From Proteiniclasticum sp. (GTDB taxonomy: Bacteria > Bacillota > Clostridia > Clostridiales > Clostridiaceae): 64,000 nucleotides of DNA. The notes below the pieces were generated by a model, which was not told the origin of the DNA, made no database searches, and saw only the letters and a list, made by a program, of their open reading frames with translations. Made by a program: the position numbers and the translations under genes. Positions 9,203-18,510 of the stretch are shown one piece after another (positions within the stretch are counted from its first letter, which is position 1; every line of letters starts with the position of its first letter). Where the stretch lies: contig NZ_DOPX01000026.1 of the NCBI RefSeq assembly GCF_003514505.1, forward strand, positions 197,314 through 261,313, given 5' to 3'.

Positions 9203-9303
9203 CTCTCTCACCACCCTTTATACCAGTATCCCTTGAAAGCTTTTACAGAATCCGCATTTCCTCTGTCTTTATTCTTAAGACTTCCGATGAAAAAATTAAG
9301 ATG

Positions 9304-9340
9304 AAAGCAAAAAGCGCCAGGACTTATTGCCCTTGGCGCT
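9304..9340 (-). terminator. Terminator overlapping the end of the M50 protease gene
   Basis: On the - strand AGCGCCA (9334-9340) pairs with TGGCGCT (9313-9319) and TTTTTGC follows. The stem begins inside the last codons of the 9324-10454 gene, so the stop codon sits in the loop region. Confidence 0.75.
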
Positions 9341-10454
9341 CTGTTTCGATTTTCTGGAGAAGCTCTTTAAGCAGCTCCTCCTCATATAGGGCTTGCCCTT
9401 TGAAAGGATAGTGCTCTCTCATCGCCAGTCCCTTTTGGGCCAGCGTCTTGGCTTTCTCAGCATCTTTTTCCATGATGAAGGCATAGTAAGCTTTCACACG
9501 CAGTCCATTGATGTCCTGATCCTTCATGAGGATCTTCCCTGCTTTTTCATGGTACACCTTTGCCTTTTCCAGATCTCCCTTCAAAAGAGAGCAAAACAGG
9601 ATCTCATAATAATACGCTGGAAGACTGTATGGGGGGACTTTATGGAGATTTCTCTCCACATCCTGAAGATATTCTTCTGCAGCATCTCTATTTCCCTTGT
9701 CCATCTCCTGAAAATAGAGATAGAACGCCTTGGTCAGATCATGCATGTCCCCGATGGTGTCAAAATCCTTCAAAAGACCCAGATCTCTTGGGCGGATACC
9801 AGAAGACAGTTTCTTGGTCAGGAGAGAGGATTCATAAAACCTTTCTGCCATGGGACTGTTTCTCAAGATACTGAAAAACATCATCCCGTCTGTAGGCTGA
9901 TTCATGGAGAAAAATGGAAATCCATTGACGATCCCTAGAAGAATAGAGGCTCCACCAGTAAGAATCGCCGCCATTTTCCAAATACTGCCTGGCTCCATGA
10001 AGGCAGAAAGATAAAGAAACAATCCTCCAGTAAGAAGATTCATGACAATCCCGCCCAGAGAGTACACAGCATATTCCTTCATGGTGGCATCTTCATCGGG
10101 AATCATTGCACAGAGTCCTCCGTAGCCCACATTCTTGATGATGGAAAACCGAAGTTTTCCATTTTCTTTCTGTATGGAGAATATTCCCGCACGAAACATA
10201 AGAAACTGGTATCCCAAAAGCTTCCCAAAGAGAAGATGTCCCAGTTCATGCAGATTGATGGTCAAAAATAAACCAACATAAAAAAGAATAAAAATCGCCA
10301 CAAAGTCTGACCATGAATAAACATCCAAAAAGCCCATATCCACATCAAGCACTGCCAGAATTACTCCTATGGGAACCCCTATGAGGAAGATCCAAAGATA
10401 GGAAAGTCCTTTTTTCTTTTTCTTCTTTTCAATTTTCACTGGATTCTCAGCCAA
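9324..10454 (-). CDS. M50 (site-2 protease-like) membrane metalloprotease with helical-repeat tail
   Basis: 376 residues. After a lysine-rich start there are several membrane segments, the second carrying the zinc site HELGH at 69-73. The last 150 residues are charged and look like TPR-type helical pairs (EYLQDVERNL, AKVYHEKAGKI, AKTLAQKGLAM), probably cytoplasmic. The family cuts membrane proteins within the bilayer, but the short form could also be a non-signalling peptidase. Translation most likely begins with TTG at 10454, nine bases after GGGAGG. The gene is followed by its own terminator and lies 29 bases downstream of mgtE. Confidence 0.78.
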   Translation of the reverse strand: MAENPVKIEKKKKKKGLSYLWIFLIGVPIGVILAVLDVDMGFLDVYSWSDFVAIFILFYVGLFLTINLHELGHLLFGKLLGYQFLMFRAGIFSIQKENGKLRFSIIKNVGYGGLCAMIPDEDATMKEYAVYSLGGIVMNLLTGGLFLYLSAFMEPGSIWKMAAILTGGASILLGIVNGFPFFSMNQPTDGMMFFSILRNSPMAERFYESSLLTKKLSSGIRPRDLGLLKDFDTIGDMHDLTKAFYLYFQEMDKGNRDAAEEYLQDVERNLHKVPPYSLPAYYYEILFCSLLKGDLEKAKVYHEKAGKILMKDQDINGLRVKAYYAFIMEKDAEKAKTLAQKGLAMREHYPFKGQALYEEELLKELLQKIETERQGQ

Positions 10455-10483
10455 ATAGTCCTACCTCCCTAGTGCCACATAAA

Positions 10484-11836
10484 TCAAGAAATCCCCAGGA
10501 AAACTCCTGCAAGGAAGAAATAAAAAATCAAAGACAGCGCATCCACGATGGTTGTGATAAGCGGCGCCGCCATGATGGCCGGATCCGCTTTCAACAGCTT
10601 CGCAAAGAGGGGAAGAATTCCACCCACCATTTTTGCGATGACCACGGTGCCGAAAATGGCAAAGGAAACCACGAACATGATTCTCTCCTGCCCTGGATAG
10701 GTGATGATGAGACGGATGAAATTGATCACCGCCAGAAAGAGACCTGCGATGAGACTGACCCGGAACTCTTTCCAGAGCACCACAAATCCGTCTTTTAAGG
10801 AAATCTCATTGAGCACCATACCACGGATGACCAGTGTGCTGGCCTGAGAGCCTGCATTACCGCCTGTGTTCATGAGCATGGGAATAAAGCTTACAAGAAC
10901 TGGAATCTGCGTAAAGGCCTCCTCATATCTGCTTAATATGCCTCCGGAGATCATGCCAGAGAACATGAGCACGGTGAGCCAGACGATTCTGTTTCTTGCC
11001 AGTTCCCAGGAAGGGGTTTTCAGATAGGGTTTTCCCGATGGAATGGTAGCTGCCATGAGCTCAAAGTCTTCTGTGGCCTCCTCTTCCATAACGTCAATGA
11101 TGTCATCCACGGTGATGATACCCACAAGACGCTCCTCTGAATCCACAACAGGTAAGGATAAATAGTCGTATCTCTGGAACAGATAGGCTACTTCTTCCTT
11201 GTCATCTGATGTATGTACTTTTACCACATCCGTCTCCATGAGATCTTCCACCAGCACATCGTCTTTGGAAAGCAATAGGGTTCTTAAGGAGACCACGCCA
11301 TCCAGTACTCTGTTTTTATCAATGACATAGCAGTTGTAGAGCGTTTCGCTGTCCGCACCATTCTTCCGAAGGTACATGATCGCTTCCTTCACCGTCATTT
11401 TAGGCCTGAGATTTGTATACTCAGCCGTCATGATGGTTCCTGCAGAGTCTTTTGGATACTTCAGGAAGGCATTGATGACCCCACGGGTCCCTTCATCTGT
11501 ATTTCTCAGCACTCTTTTCACAATGCCGGCAGGAAGCTCTTCCAACATATCCACCAGATCATCTACGAACATCTCTTCCAGAACACTTTCCAGTTCCTTA
11601 TCCGTAAACTCATGGATCAGCCGTTCCTGCACATCCAGCTCCAGATTGGAGAACACCTCCGCGGCGAGATCTTTGGGCAGCAGCCGGAACACAATAGCAG
11701 CTTTATCTTTGGGCAGGATTCCAATGAATTCTGCAATATCCACTTCATTCTCTTCTATCATCGCTTCCCGAAGAGCTTTATAGCTGTTCTCCGTAAGAAG
11801 CTTCTGAAGATAGAGGACAGTCTCTTCGTTTTTCAT
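10484..11836 (-). CDS. mgtE: MgtE magnesium channel/transporter, copy 1
   Basis: 450 residues with the standard MgtE order: an N-terminal superhelical domain (AFIGILPKDKAAIVFRLLPKD region), two CBS domains (TLYNCYVIDKNRVLDGVV and YDYLSLPVVDSEERLVGIITVDD), a connecting helix and five membrane helices with the pore stretch NTGGNAGSQAS. MgtE admits Mg2+ when cytosolic levels are low; the N and CBS domains close the pore when Mg2+ is bound. A GGAGGAG ribosome site precedes the ATG. The 5' spacer is only 96 bases to the next gene, too short for an M-box riboswitch. A second mgtE is at 26333-27676. Confidence 0.95.
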   Translation of the reverse strand: MKNEETVLYLQKLLTENSYKALREAMIEENEVDIAEFIGILPKDKAAIVFRLLPKDLAAEVFSNLELDVQERLIHEFTDKELESVLEEMFVDDLVDMLEELPAGIVKRVLRNTDEGTRGVINAFLKYPKDSAGTIMTAEYTNLRPKMTVKEAIMYLRKNGADSETLYNCYVIDKNRVLDGVVSLRTLLLSKDDVLVEDLMETDVVKVHTSDDKEEVAYLFQRYDYLSLPVVDSEERLVGIITVDDIIDVMEEEATEDFELMAATIPSGKPYLKTPSWELARNRIVWLTVLMFSGMISGGILSRYEEAFTQIPVLVSFIPMLMNTGGNAGSQASTLVIRGMVLNEISLKDGFVVLWKEFRVSLIAGLFLAVINFIRLIITYPGQERIMFVVSFAIFGTVVIAKMVGGILPLFAKLLKADPAIMAAPLITTIVDALSLIFYFFLAGVFLGIS

Positions 11837-11886
11837 AGGACTCCTCCTTTCTCTTTCGTCAAAAATATTAAAGATAGCACTTATCT

Positions 11887-11892
11887 ATTATA
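11887..11892 (-). promoter_or_regulatory. Probable -10 box of mgtE copy 1
   Basis: TATAAT on the - strand 51 bases before the mgtE start codon. A -35 box is not convincing. Confidence 0.35.
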
Positions 11893-11932
11893 ACGTAGGA
11901 TGGGCAGAAGGACTAGAAAAGCCTGAAAAAAA

Positions 11933-12568
11933 TCAGAGAATTTCCACGGTCAGAAGCACCTTCATCTTAGCTTCCGTATCTTCTGGCGTCATGGAAAGAT
12001 CCATGGCTTTTAGAAGTCTTGGACTGCCTTCCACCTGAGAATAACTTCCGTAGGATTCGGACACTTCCTCCACAGAGATTACATGGCCTATACTGAGTCC
12101 TAAGGTTTCTGCGATGGTCGCTGCTTTTTCCTTGGCATTCAACACCGCTTCCTTCATGGCCTCCTCCAGCACTTCTTTCTCCTCTTCCAGACTGAAGGTC
12201 AGTCCCACTTGTGGTGTTTCTCCAGACTCGGAGAGAAAGCTGAAAATTTCAGACAATTTGGGAAAGGATAATGGAAGCCGAAGGTTCAGGACTGTGGATA
12301 TCTCAAAGCCTTGAAACACCTCACGGTACACTTTTCCATCGTATTCCTGGTCATATCTTGGATGCACTGAAAAGTGAGCTGTTTTGATCTTCTCTGTGGG
12401 CACTCCTGCTTTTTCCATAGCTTCCAAAAATCTGCTGTAGCTTGTTTCAAAAAGCTTGAGCACTTCTTCATACTTCTCCTTCTGGAAATGGTAGGTGAAG
12501 GCCAGGTCCATTCGGTCCGGTTTCCTTTGGACAGCCGCATTTCCTTCTACTTTTATGGTTTTGTTCAT
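11933..12568 (-). CDS. SIMPL domain (DUF541) protein
   Basis: A 211-residue protein that matches the SIMPL/DUF541 pattern: an opening VEGNAAVQRKPDRMDLAFTY, a middle helix with AMEKAGVPTEKIKTAHFSV, and the conserved AVLNAKEKAATIAETLGLSIGHV region. No signal peptide is visible, unlike many secreted members, so a cytoplasmic location is likely. Family function is poorly known; some members interact with kinases or form oligomeric rings. It starts four bases after the EamA gene ends, so the two are co-transcribed. Confidence 0.82.
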   Translation of the reverse strand: MNKTIKVEGNAAVQRKPDRMDLAFTYHFQKEKYEEVLKLFETSYSRFLEAMEKAGVPTEKIKTAHFSVHPRYDQEYDGKVYREVFQGFEISTVLNLRLPLSFPKLSEIFSFLSESGETPQVGLTFSLEEEKEVLEEAMKEAVLNAKEKAATIAETLGLSIGHVISVEEVSESYGSYSQVEGSPRLLKAMDLSMTPEDTEAKMKVLLTVEIL

Positions 12569-12572
12569 CTCT

Positions 12573-13472
12573 TCACACCTCTATCTCTTTTTTGGATGGT
12601 TTATTTCTTCCGTAGATCTCATAAATCAAGGAGGATCCCAGAATAAGACTTCCTCCGACCAGCATCGTCCAACTCAAGGGTTCCTTCAGAAACATCACAG
12701 AAAACAAAATGGCAAAAAGCGGGTCCAGATAGCTGGCCAGAGCCACTTCCTGGGCTTCCAGACGGCTGATGCTGGAAAAATAGAGCGCATAAGCGATGCC
12801 TGTATGGAGAAATCCGATGAGAAGAATCTCCGGAAGACTGGCCATGGGAATCCTCATCTCTTGGAAAGCTCCAGTGAAACCCATGTAGAGGCTGAGAACC
12901 GCCAGAGATATGAAGAGATTCAAAAAGGTTCTATGAAGTCCATCCACTTTATGGATGGATCTTCCTAAAAGCATCACAAGCGCATAGAAAAGCGCCGCTG
13001 AAAGCCCAAAAAAGACACCACTCCGGTCTGCATTTCCAAGAGTGAACACACTGCCCTGCAGTACATAAAGACCAAGAAACGCCAGTCCGATGGTCACAAT
13101 CCGAATTCTTGTAAATCTCACCCGATAAAAAACAGAGCTCAGAAGAAGAAACAGCACTGGTGCCATATAGTAGGCCAGGGTAGCGCTGGTGATGGTGGTT
13201 TTTTGGAAAGCTTCAAAAAGAAAAATCCAGTTTATGCCCAGAAACGCCCCTGAAAAGAGGAGCTTCCCTCCTTCTTCTCTCAGAAATTTCTTAGGAAAGG
13301 GTTTTCTTGTCAGTAAAAGAAGAGCCCCTAAAAACACGCTGCCAAGAAGGCTTCTGAGAAATGCGATCTCCAGAGAAGCCATGGGAATCCTCCGGACAAA
13401 AAGACCAATACTGCCAAAAAGCACCATGGAAAAATAATACTGCATCCGCGCACTAAAAGTTTTCAAAACCAT
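12573..13472 (-). CDS. EamA/DMT-family transporter, copy 1
   Basis: A 299-residue protein with ten hydrophobic helices in two EamA repeats; the second repeat has GIAYALYFSSISRLEAQEVALASYLDPLFA, a typical DMT signature. Probable exporter of a metabolite or amino acid. The GGAGG site lies only three bases from the ATG at 13472, while a TTG two codons later has a better distance, so initiation at 13466 is possible. Co-transcribed with the SIMPL gene. Confidence 0.85.
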   Translation of the reverse strand: MVLKTFSARMQYYFSMVLFGSIGLFVRRIPMASLEIAFLRSLLGSVFLGALLLLTRKPFPKKFLREEGGKLLFSGAFLGINWIFLFEAFQKTTITSATLAYYMAPVLFLLLSSVFYRVRFTRIRIVTIGLAFLGLYVLQGSVFTLGNADRSGVFFGLSAALFYALVMLLGRSIHKVDGLHRTFLNLFISLAVLSLYMGFTGAFQEMRIPMASLPEILLIGFLHTGIAYALYFSSISRLEAQEVALASYLDPLFAILFSVMFLKEPLSWTMLVGGSLILGSSLIYEIYGRNKPSKKEIEV

Positions 13473-13528
13473 CCACCTCCGCTCACTCTTTTGGGATTAG
13501 AACCTCTCATTCTTTTTTAAGTGGACCC

Positions 13529-14539
13529 TTAGACATTTCTCGTGCTGAGGACCTTCTCTTCCATGGCATAGAGCTTCTTCAGCTCCTCCGGGGTCAGATT
13601 GGATAAGGTTTCTTTTCTGTAGGCCATGGACAGTCCTTCTCTTGTGGCTTTTTTATCTTTGGTCATATCCCGCCAGGATACTTTCTTTTTCCCCATATAC
13701 AGATCGTAATCCACAATCCTTGTACCGTCATCCACATATTCCATGCTCATGAGAATCTTTTTGATATATTTCGGCTCATAGAACGTGAAGAAACGCACAC
13801 TATACACATCTACGGCCAGAAGCATTTTCGGATAGTCTTTGGACCAGGTGCTTCCAAGAACAATTCCCATCTCAAACTCCGTGAGCACATTCATGAGGCG
13901 CTCATAATGCAGCTGAAAGTGCGCATACATGTCATAGATCCGGATGTCCATCTCATACCAGACTTTATTGCCAAGTCCAATGTTCAGATACTTCAGTGCA
14001 TTGCTTCTCAGCTCTTTGAAGATGGTGAAGTAGTTCTCATTGACATGAAGACATTTCTCCATATAGATGTCTCCCAGAGTGACCTGACGGTTCAGCGACT
14101 TGTCTGTGAGAGCCACAATAACCCCACTTTCCAGGTTGCTGTTGATGAACTCCATAATGCTGCCTTCTTTGCCGCCGTAGTCTTCCTTCAGTTCCTCAAA
14201 GACCTTTTCCATGTCTCCCATGGTCCGCATGATGATGGTCCTGGAGACGATGCGGCTGTGATACACAAGTGAGCTCATTTTATCATTGAGAAACTCCGAC
14301 AGGATCACCGATGGGCTTTCTTTGAGAATCAGGGCATTCTTCTCCTCACTCTTCCGGTATACATCTGTTTGTGCTGGGGTCAAAAGCACAATGGTTTCCC
14401 CTTCCGTTCCACTGCTGAACGCATCCATAAGACTCAGAGGCTCCTGAGGTTCTTTTGATAAAAAATAATCCTGTAGTTTCTTCTCTTCCTCTGTCTCCAG
14501 AAGAAGAATGCCTGGCCCGGTTCTTAACAGCTCCACCAT
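13529..14539 (-). CDS. Hypothetical protein, 336 residues
   Basis: I do not recognise a family. The product looks soluble, without signal peptide or membrane helices, and contains mixed alpha/beta sequence with a long helical middle (METMGDMEKVFEELKEDYGG region) and a C-terminal NLTPEELKKLYAMEEKV helix. A GGAG site lies before the ATG and an extended -10 promoter (TGCTATAAT on the - strand, 14607-14615) lies about 70 bases upstream. It probably forms its own transcription unit. Confidence 0.7.
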   Translation of the reverse strand: MVELLRTGPGILLLETEEEKKLQDYFLSKEPQEPLSLMDAFSSGTEGETIVLLTPAQTDVYRKSEEKNALILKESPSVILSEFLNDKMSSLVYHSRIVSRTIIMRTMGDMEKVFEELKEDYGGKEGSIMEFINSNLESGVIVALTDKSLNRQVTLGDIYMEKCLHVNENYFTIFKELRSNALKYLNIGLGNKVWYEMDIRIYDMYAHFQLHYERLMNVLTEFEMGIVLGSTWSKDYPKMLLAVDVYSVRFFTFYEPKYIKKILMSMEYVDDGTRIVDYDLYMGKKKVSWRDMTKDKKATREGLSMAYRKETLSNLTPEELKKLYAMEEKVLSTRNV

Positions 14540-14606
14540 ATGCCAACTGCTCCTTTTCTCTTTATTTTAAAGCCTGTACACAGTCTATTTCATATGCTTT
14601 CCCAAG

Positions 14607-14615
14607 ATTATAGCA
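14607..14615 (-). promoter_or_regulatory. Extended -10 promoter element for the 13529-14539 gene
   Basis: TGCTATAAT on the - strand, the same nine bases as at 1256-1264. It lies just behind the TAG that ends the orphaned 3' part of the upstream phosphoesterase gene. Confidence 0.5.
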
Positions 14616-14628
14616 AAAGTGCCTGCCT

Positions 14629-14793
14629 CTATAATCCCCGTTTTCTTCTGCGGTATCTGTAATCGTTGGTTCCCCAAGGATATCTAAGAATATGCACCTT
14701 CCCTGTATCTTTTTCTATGACATGAATACCCTCCACGCCATTAAGATACCATCGGGTCCTTCGCTTTTCTGTCTTGTCCTCCAGATTGTGTCC
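14629..14793 (-). pseudogene. Orphaned C-terminal part of the metallophosphoesterase
   Basis: Directly after the TAA at 14794-14796 the same frame continues for 54 codons to a TAG at 14629. It begins with Gly-His-Asn-Leu-Glu, which fits the last metal-binding motif (GHxx) of calcineurin-like phosphoesterases, and ends in a basic tail rich in arginine. It has no start codon or ribosome site of its own. I read it as the original C-terminus of the 14794-15243 gene, cut off by one nonsense change. Confidence 0.7.
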
Positions 14794-15243
14794 TTAGAGA
14801 TTAAAGTCCTTAGGATCTGCCTCCACATCCTCATAATAGTGGGACAGGTGATAAGTGTACTCTCCAAAATCCAGCACCGCATCCATTTCATGCAAGGTGC
14901 TTTTCTTCACAAGAGGCTGAAGTGCTCTGTATTTGTCATGGTTTCCCATGGTGATGTGAATTTCTTCTGCGGAGGAAAATTCCATGATCCGTATGAGTTT
15001 CACCACATCATGCAGAAACTCCCCCATGAGATTCTCGTTGTTCTCCAGTTTGATATGGTCGCAAAGATCTCCCGTATGAAGGATCACCTGGGGCTTCAAT
15101 TTCCGTAAGAGGCCTCTTAGGGCTGGATATATGGCGGAAGGGGTATCTGAAATATGAAGAATCAGGTTCTTCTTCCCCAGGAGCTCATCTGGAATGTAGA
15201 TGCGTCCGAAAACGCTGTAGACTTCCTGCTTGAATTTTTTCAT
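14794..15243 (-). CDS. Calcineurin-like metallophosphoesterase, truncated by an in-frame stop
   Basis: The 149-residue product carries the metallophosphoesterase motifs in order: ISDTP near 31-35 (the usual His of DxH is Pro), HTGDLCDH near 56-63, MGNHD near 99-103 and LSHYY near 133-137. The last motif, GH, comes only after the TAA stop, in the same frame (see 14629-14793). Without it, one metal ligand would be missing, so the present product is probably inactive unless the stop is read through. A full protein would be about 204 residues, which is normal for this family. An AAAAAGGAGTG ribosome site precedes the ATG. Confidence 0.75.
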   Translation of the reverse strand: MKKFKQEVYSVFGRIYIPDELLGKKNLILHISDTPSAIYPALRGLLRKLKPQVILHTGDLCDHIKLENNENLMGEFLHDVVKLIRIMEFSSAEEIHITMGNHDKYRALQPLVKKSTLHEMDAVLDFGEYTYHLSHYYEDVEADPKDFNL

Positions 15244-15398
15244 GATACACTCCTTTTTATATTATTCCTCTTTCATCATAGCATAGGAGAAAGCACTTAC
15301 AAGAAAAAAAAGAACGCCCTTCCTTATGAACATTTCTTGATTCTGTAACCATGCCCCAAAAAATGAAAAGACAGCTTCTGCTGCCTCTTCTTCGCTAT

Positions 15399-16859
15399 TT
15401 AAACCAGTTCCAGGCCATCTCTCAGCCACACACTGATGGAAGCTTTTTCTGCCGGAAAGTCTCCGTAACCTTCCCCATCAATTTCCACCTTGTCTTCACA
15501 GTTTCCCGTATAGTCCGCAAAGATCACGCCCTTAAACTCTTCTCCCATATGCATGCGGATGGTCTTTTTCTCAAAAAGGGAAATCACCACTGCCATCTTC
15601 TCCGGATGTTCTTCGTCTCCATGTCTGACCCAGCCAATGAGATCCCTGTCGGTAAAATAGTTTTCTTCATCCCCATAGACAAAGGATTTTCTCAGTATGC
15701 AGAGCTTGTCTATTTTTTCTTTCATCGGTTCGATCATATACGGACCGCCAATGCCATAGTAGTCTCCGTAAAATACAGTCGGATAACCATCCCGTCTTAA
15801 TAAAATGAGACCATAGGCCATTTCCTTGAACCAGGGCTCCACATAAGACTCCAGCGCCTGGCCAGGTTCTGAATCATGATTGTCCACAAAGGTGACACTC
15901 ATGGGCGGGTTCACCTTGGTCACAGTGCCGTCGAAGACTTTGCGAAGATCAAAGTCTTCCGGATTTTTGGATATGGAGAACAGATTGAAGTGGAGGGCCA
16001 CATCAAAAAGGTCCATCTGAAATCGGGTGTTCTTCATGAATTTTTCTTTGTTCTCAATACTGTAATCCCAGTATTCTCCCAAAAGATAGAAGTCTTTTCC
16101 TTTTCTCTCATGGATTTTTTCAGCGAACATCTCCAGAAATTCATCGTCGATGTGCTTTACGGCGTCAAAACGGATTCCGTCAATGTTCAGTTCGTCGATG
16201 AACCAGTAGATCCAGTTCAGAAGTTCCTCCTTCACCTCAGGATGGGCATGATCGATGTCTGCAAACATCAGGTAGTCATAATTTCCATTGTCGTGGGATA
16301 CACCCCAGTTCCACCCTTTGTTCTCTCCTAAAATCCTGAAGATGCCTTTTTCTCCCGTGAGGGTGTCCAGGTCCACTCCACTGAAATGATGGTGGTGCCA
16401 GGTGAAATCAGAATACTTTCCTTTTCTTCCAGGAAAGTCAAACCCTGTCCATGCCTTGATGGTCCTGGGCTCCTCGATGTCCTTCATGCGGTCGTTCTGA
16501 TCCACTTTTACTGCTTCAAATTCCTCTTCGAAATCTGCCGCGGCTTTATGATTCAGCACCACGTCCGCATAGACCTGCATGCCCTCTGCATGAATGGCTT
16601 CGATGAGATCCAACAGTTCTTCTTTGGTCCCATATTTGGTTCGAATAGACCCCTTCTGGTCAAACTCACCCAAATCATAGAGATCATAAATCCCATAGCC
16701 CGTATCTTCGGGGCTTGTGGCTTTGCATACTGGCGGAAGCCAGATGGCTGTCACTCCAATTCTCTTCAGGTCCACCAATTTCTTTTTTAGATCCTTGTAA
16801 TAATTTTCCTCTGCAGGCAGATACCATTCAAACCCTTGAAAAAGAAGTCCGTTCACCAA
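15399..16859 (-). CDS. Cytoplasmic alpha-amylase, GH13
   Basis: A 486-residue alpha-amylase of the type found in Bacillus licheniformis (subfamily 5) but lacking a signal peptide, so it acts inside the cell on malto-oligosaccharides or storage glucan. Visible: GLLFQGFEWYLP at the start, DVVLNHK (region I), GIRFDAVKHI with the nucleophile Asp, LLGEYWDY with the acid/base Glu, and FVDNHDSEPG with the third catalytic Asp. Initiation is by TTG at 16859 or the adjacent GTG, seven to ten bases after GAGGTG. Transcribed alone from an extended -10 promoter. Together with the alpha-glucosidase it points to glucan use. Confidence 0.92.
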   Translation of the reverse strand: MVNGLLFQGFEWYLPAEENYYKDLKKKLVDLKRIGVTAIWLPPVCKATSPEDTGYGIYDLYDLGEFDQKGSIRTKYGTKEELLDLIEAIHAEGMQVYADVVLNHKAAADFEEEFEAVKVDQNDRMKDIEEPRTIKAWTGFDFPGRKGKYSDFTWHHHHFSGVDLDTLTGEKGIFRILGENKGWNWGVSHDNGNYDYLMFADIDHAHPEVKEELLNWIYWFIDELNIDGIRFDAVKHIDDEFLEMFAEKIHERKGKDFYLLGEYWDYSIENKEKFMKNTRFQMDLFDVALHFNLFSISKNPEDFDLRKVFDGTVTKVNPPMSVTFVDNHDSEPGQALESYVEPWFKEMAYGLILLRRDGYPTVFYGDYYGIGGPYMIEPMKEKIDKLCILRKSFVYGDEENYFTDRDLIGWVRHGDEEHPEKMAVVISLFEKKTIRMHMGEEFKGVIFADYTGNCEDKVEIDGEGYGDFPAEKASISVWLRDGLELV

Positions 16860-16903
16860 AATTAAACACCTCTATTCATCTTCTTTTGATTCCATATTTC
16901 TTC

Positions 16904-16911
16904 ATTATACA
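16904..16911 (-). promoter_or_regulatory. -10 promoter element of the alpha-amylase gene
   Basis: TGTATAAT on the - strand, 45 bases before the TTG start. The -35 region is poor. Confidence 0.45.
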
Positions 16912-16920
16912 GTCTAATTG

Positions 16921-18510
16921 TTATTTAACTCTGAACGTAGTTGGGGCTTTTTTGTAAACAAACAGCACCGCTGCCGCCACATAGAAAATGGATACTAAGA
17001 TGATCACTGGAAGCATCCACTGGGCTGGAGCATCAATTTGAATGGCCAAATAGGACAAGAGATAGACCAGTCCATTGATGATATTGAATATAGGACTCTT
17101 CACTTCCATGGAAGAGGTGTAGGGCTGAAAAACATAGTACATGAAAAGGTAGTGCACCGAGAAGAATATGGACAGTGTCAGCACCATGGCCATCAGCGGA
17201 AGAATTTCACCATAATCTTTCCGGTCGGAGAGTGCAGTGAAAAGAAAGAGTCCAAACAGGAGAATTCCTGTGGGAATCAGATTCCCTAGAACAATTCTTT
17301 TCAGCCGCAGGGAGAACATGCTAAGGAGCGCTTTAGGCTCTCTGTAAAATCCATACCGGAGCATAAAGAGATCACAGTTGTAGAACATGGCTTTGGTCTC
17401 CCGGTTGGAATTGGTCAGCATATACATGACAAAGATCATCATGGTGTAGTTTTTCGAAAGCTCTGGTCCCATACCATTCATAAGATCTGGATCCACAAAC
17501 AGATACAGAAGGAAGAGACCCACGAAGACAGCGGCAACTAAAATAGACTTCACAAGAATGGGCTTTCTGAAAAAGCGCCGGTGTCTTTTGAAAAAAAGTG
17601 CATTGAGGTAAGCAAAGCCTTCCTTTTCTACACCTTCCACGGGAAGAAGATCCTCTTCCCTGAAATCCTTGTCCCGCATCTTCACATCCGCCACCATGGC
17701 TTCTTTCATTGCATTCTGAAGCTTATTCATCTTCTCATAGCTCGTCACATGATTCATAGCCTCTATGTAATAGTCATATCGCACAATATAGCGCAGGGAA
17801 AATATTGCCATCATAATAAGCGCTGCCCCAAACAGTGGATGCTTAAGGAGCAGTCCTCCGTCCAATTCAGGAAGGAAGAAATATAGAAGGTATCCACCCG
17901 CCATCACCGCAAGGAGAAGACCTATAAGCACAGCATTATGTTCTTCTAAGAGAAACCGTCTTTTTTTGAAGAGATAAAGGTGCAGTGCCTCAGCCGCGAA
18001 CCCCATGAGGGTGGCTGCCCCTGATAGAACCAGCGCTTCCAGGGGACTCTTAAAAACGCTTCCTGTGAGAAGAAGAAGCCCTATGCTTCGCCCCACCAGT
18101 TTGAAACTTTCTTTCTTCACGAGATATGCCAAGGCGTACTCTCTGGAATCCATCTTCAGCTCTTTCAGAAGAATGAACTTCGTCTGGGTCAGTTCCAGAA
18201 GGTAGGGAAGCAAAAGCCTCATGAGAAAATAGAGAAAAAGAACCAGCGTCAAGGGCTTCGCATCCAGCTCGTCCAAAAACAGTCCGGGAACCAGAAGCGC
18301 CCCCAGCGCAAGAAGCACTCCTTTCAGGCTGCTCCATATAAGCTGATAAAGAAAGGCAAGCACACCCAACCCTTCCTTCAGGGTGAAAAATCCGTAATGA
18401 CCTCTATTGGCCATTTTTCTCACGAGGGGCAGCTTCCGGATAAAATAAACAAGTCCGTTGATGAAGATAGAGGTCTCCAGCTTCATCATGAGAAGAATCT
18501 TATGCCCCAT
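16921..18510 (-). CDS. ABC transporter permease-like membrane protein
   Basis: A 529-residue polytopic protein with about a dozen hydrophobic stretches in two blocks (residues 35-210 and 320-525). It overlaps the stop of the ATPase gene by 11 bases, so it is the membrane partner of that ATPase. The size and the absence of a substrate-binding protein suggest an ABC-2-like exporter, possibly for a peptide, lantibiotic or envelope component. The substrate cannot be named. Confidence 0.75.
   Translation of the reverse strand: MGHKILLMMKLETSIFINGLVYFIRKLPLVRKMANRGHYGFFTLKEGLGVLAFLYQLIWSSLKGVLLALGALLVPGLFLDELDAKPLTLVLFLYFLMRLLLPYLLELTQTKFILLKELKMDSREYALAYLVKKESFKLVGRSIGLLLLTGSVFKSPLEALVLSGAATLMGFAAEALHLYLFKKRRFLLEEHNAVLIGLLLAVMAGGYLLYFFLPELDGGLLLKHPLFGAALIMMAIFSLRYIVRYDYYIEAMNHVTSYEKMNKLQNAMKEAMVADVKMRDKDFREEDLLPVEGVEKEGFAYLNALFFKRHRRFFRKPILVKSILVAAVFVGLFLLYLFVDPDLMNGMGPELSKNYTMMIFVMYMLTNSNRETKAMFYNCDLFMLRYGFYREPKALLSMFSLRLKRIVLGNLIPTGILLFGLFLFTALSDRKDYGEILPLMAMVLTLSIFFSVHYLFMYYVFQPYTSSMEVKSPIFNIINGLVYLLSYLAIQIDAPAQWMLPVIILVSIFYVAAAVLFVYKKAPTTFRVK

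Noticed and set aside
11837..11932. M-box (Mg2+) riboswitch before mgtE copy 1
   Set aside because: The whole spacer to the next gene is only 96 bases and no M-box-like stems are visible. The spacer of copy 2 is also short.
14346..14546. 66-codon frame beside the 336-residue gene start
   Set aside because: It is a shifted reading of the N-terminal codons of the real gene.
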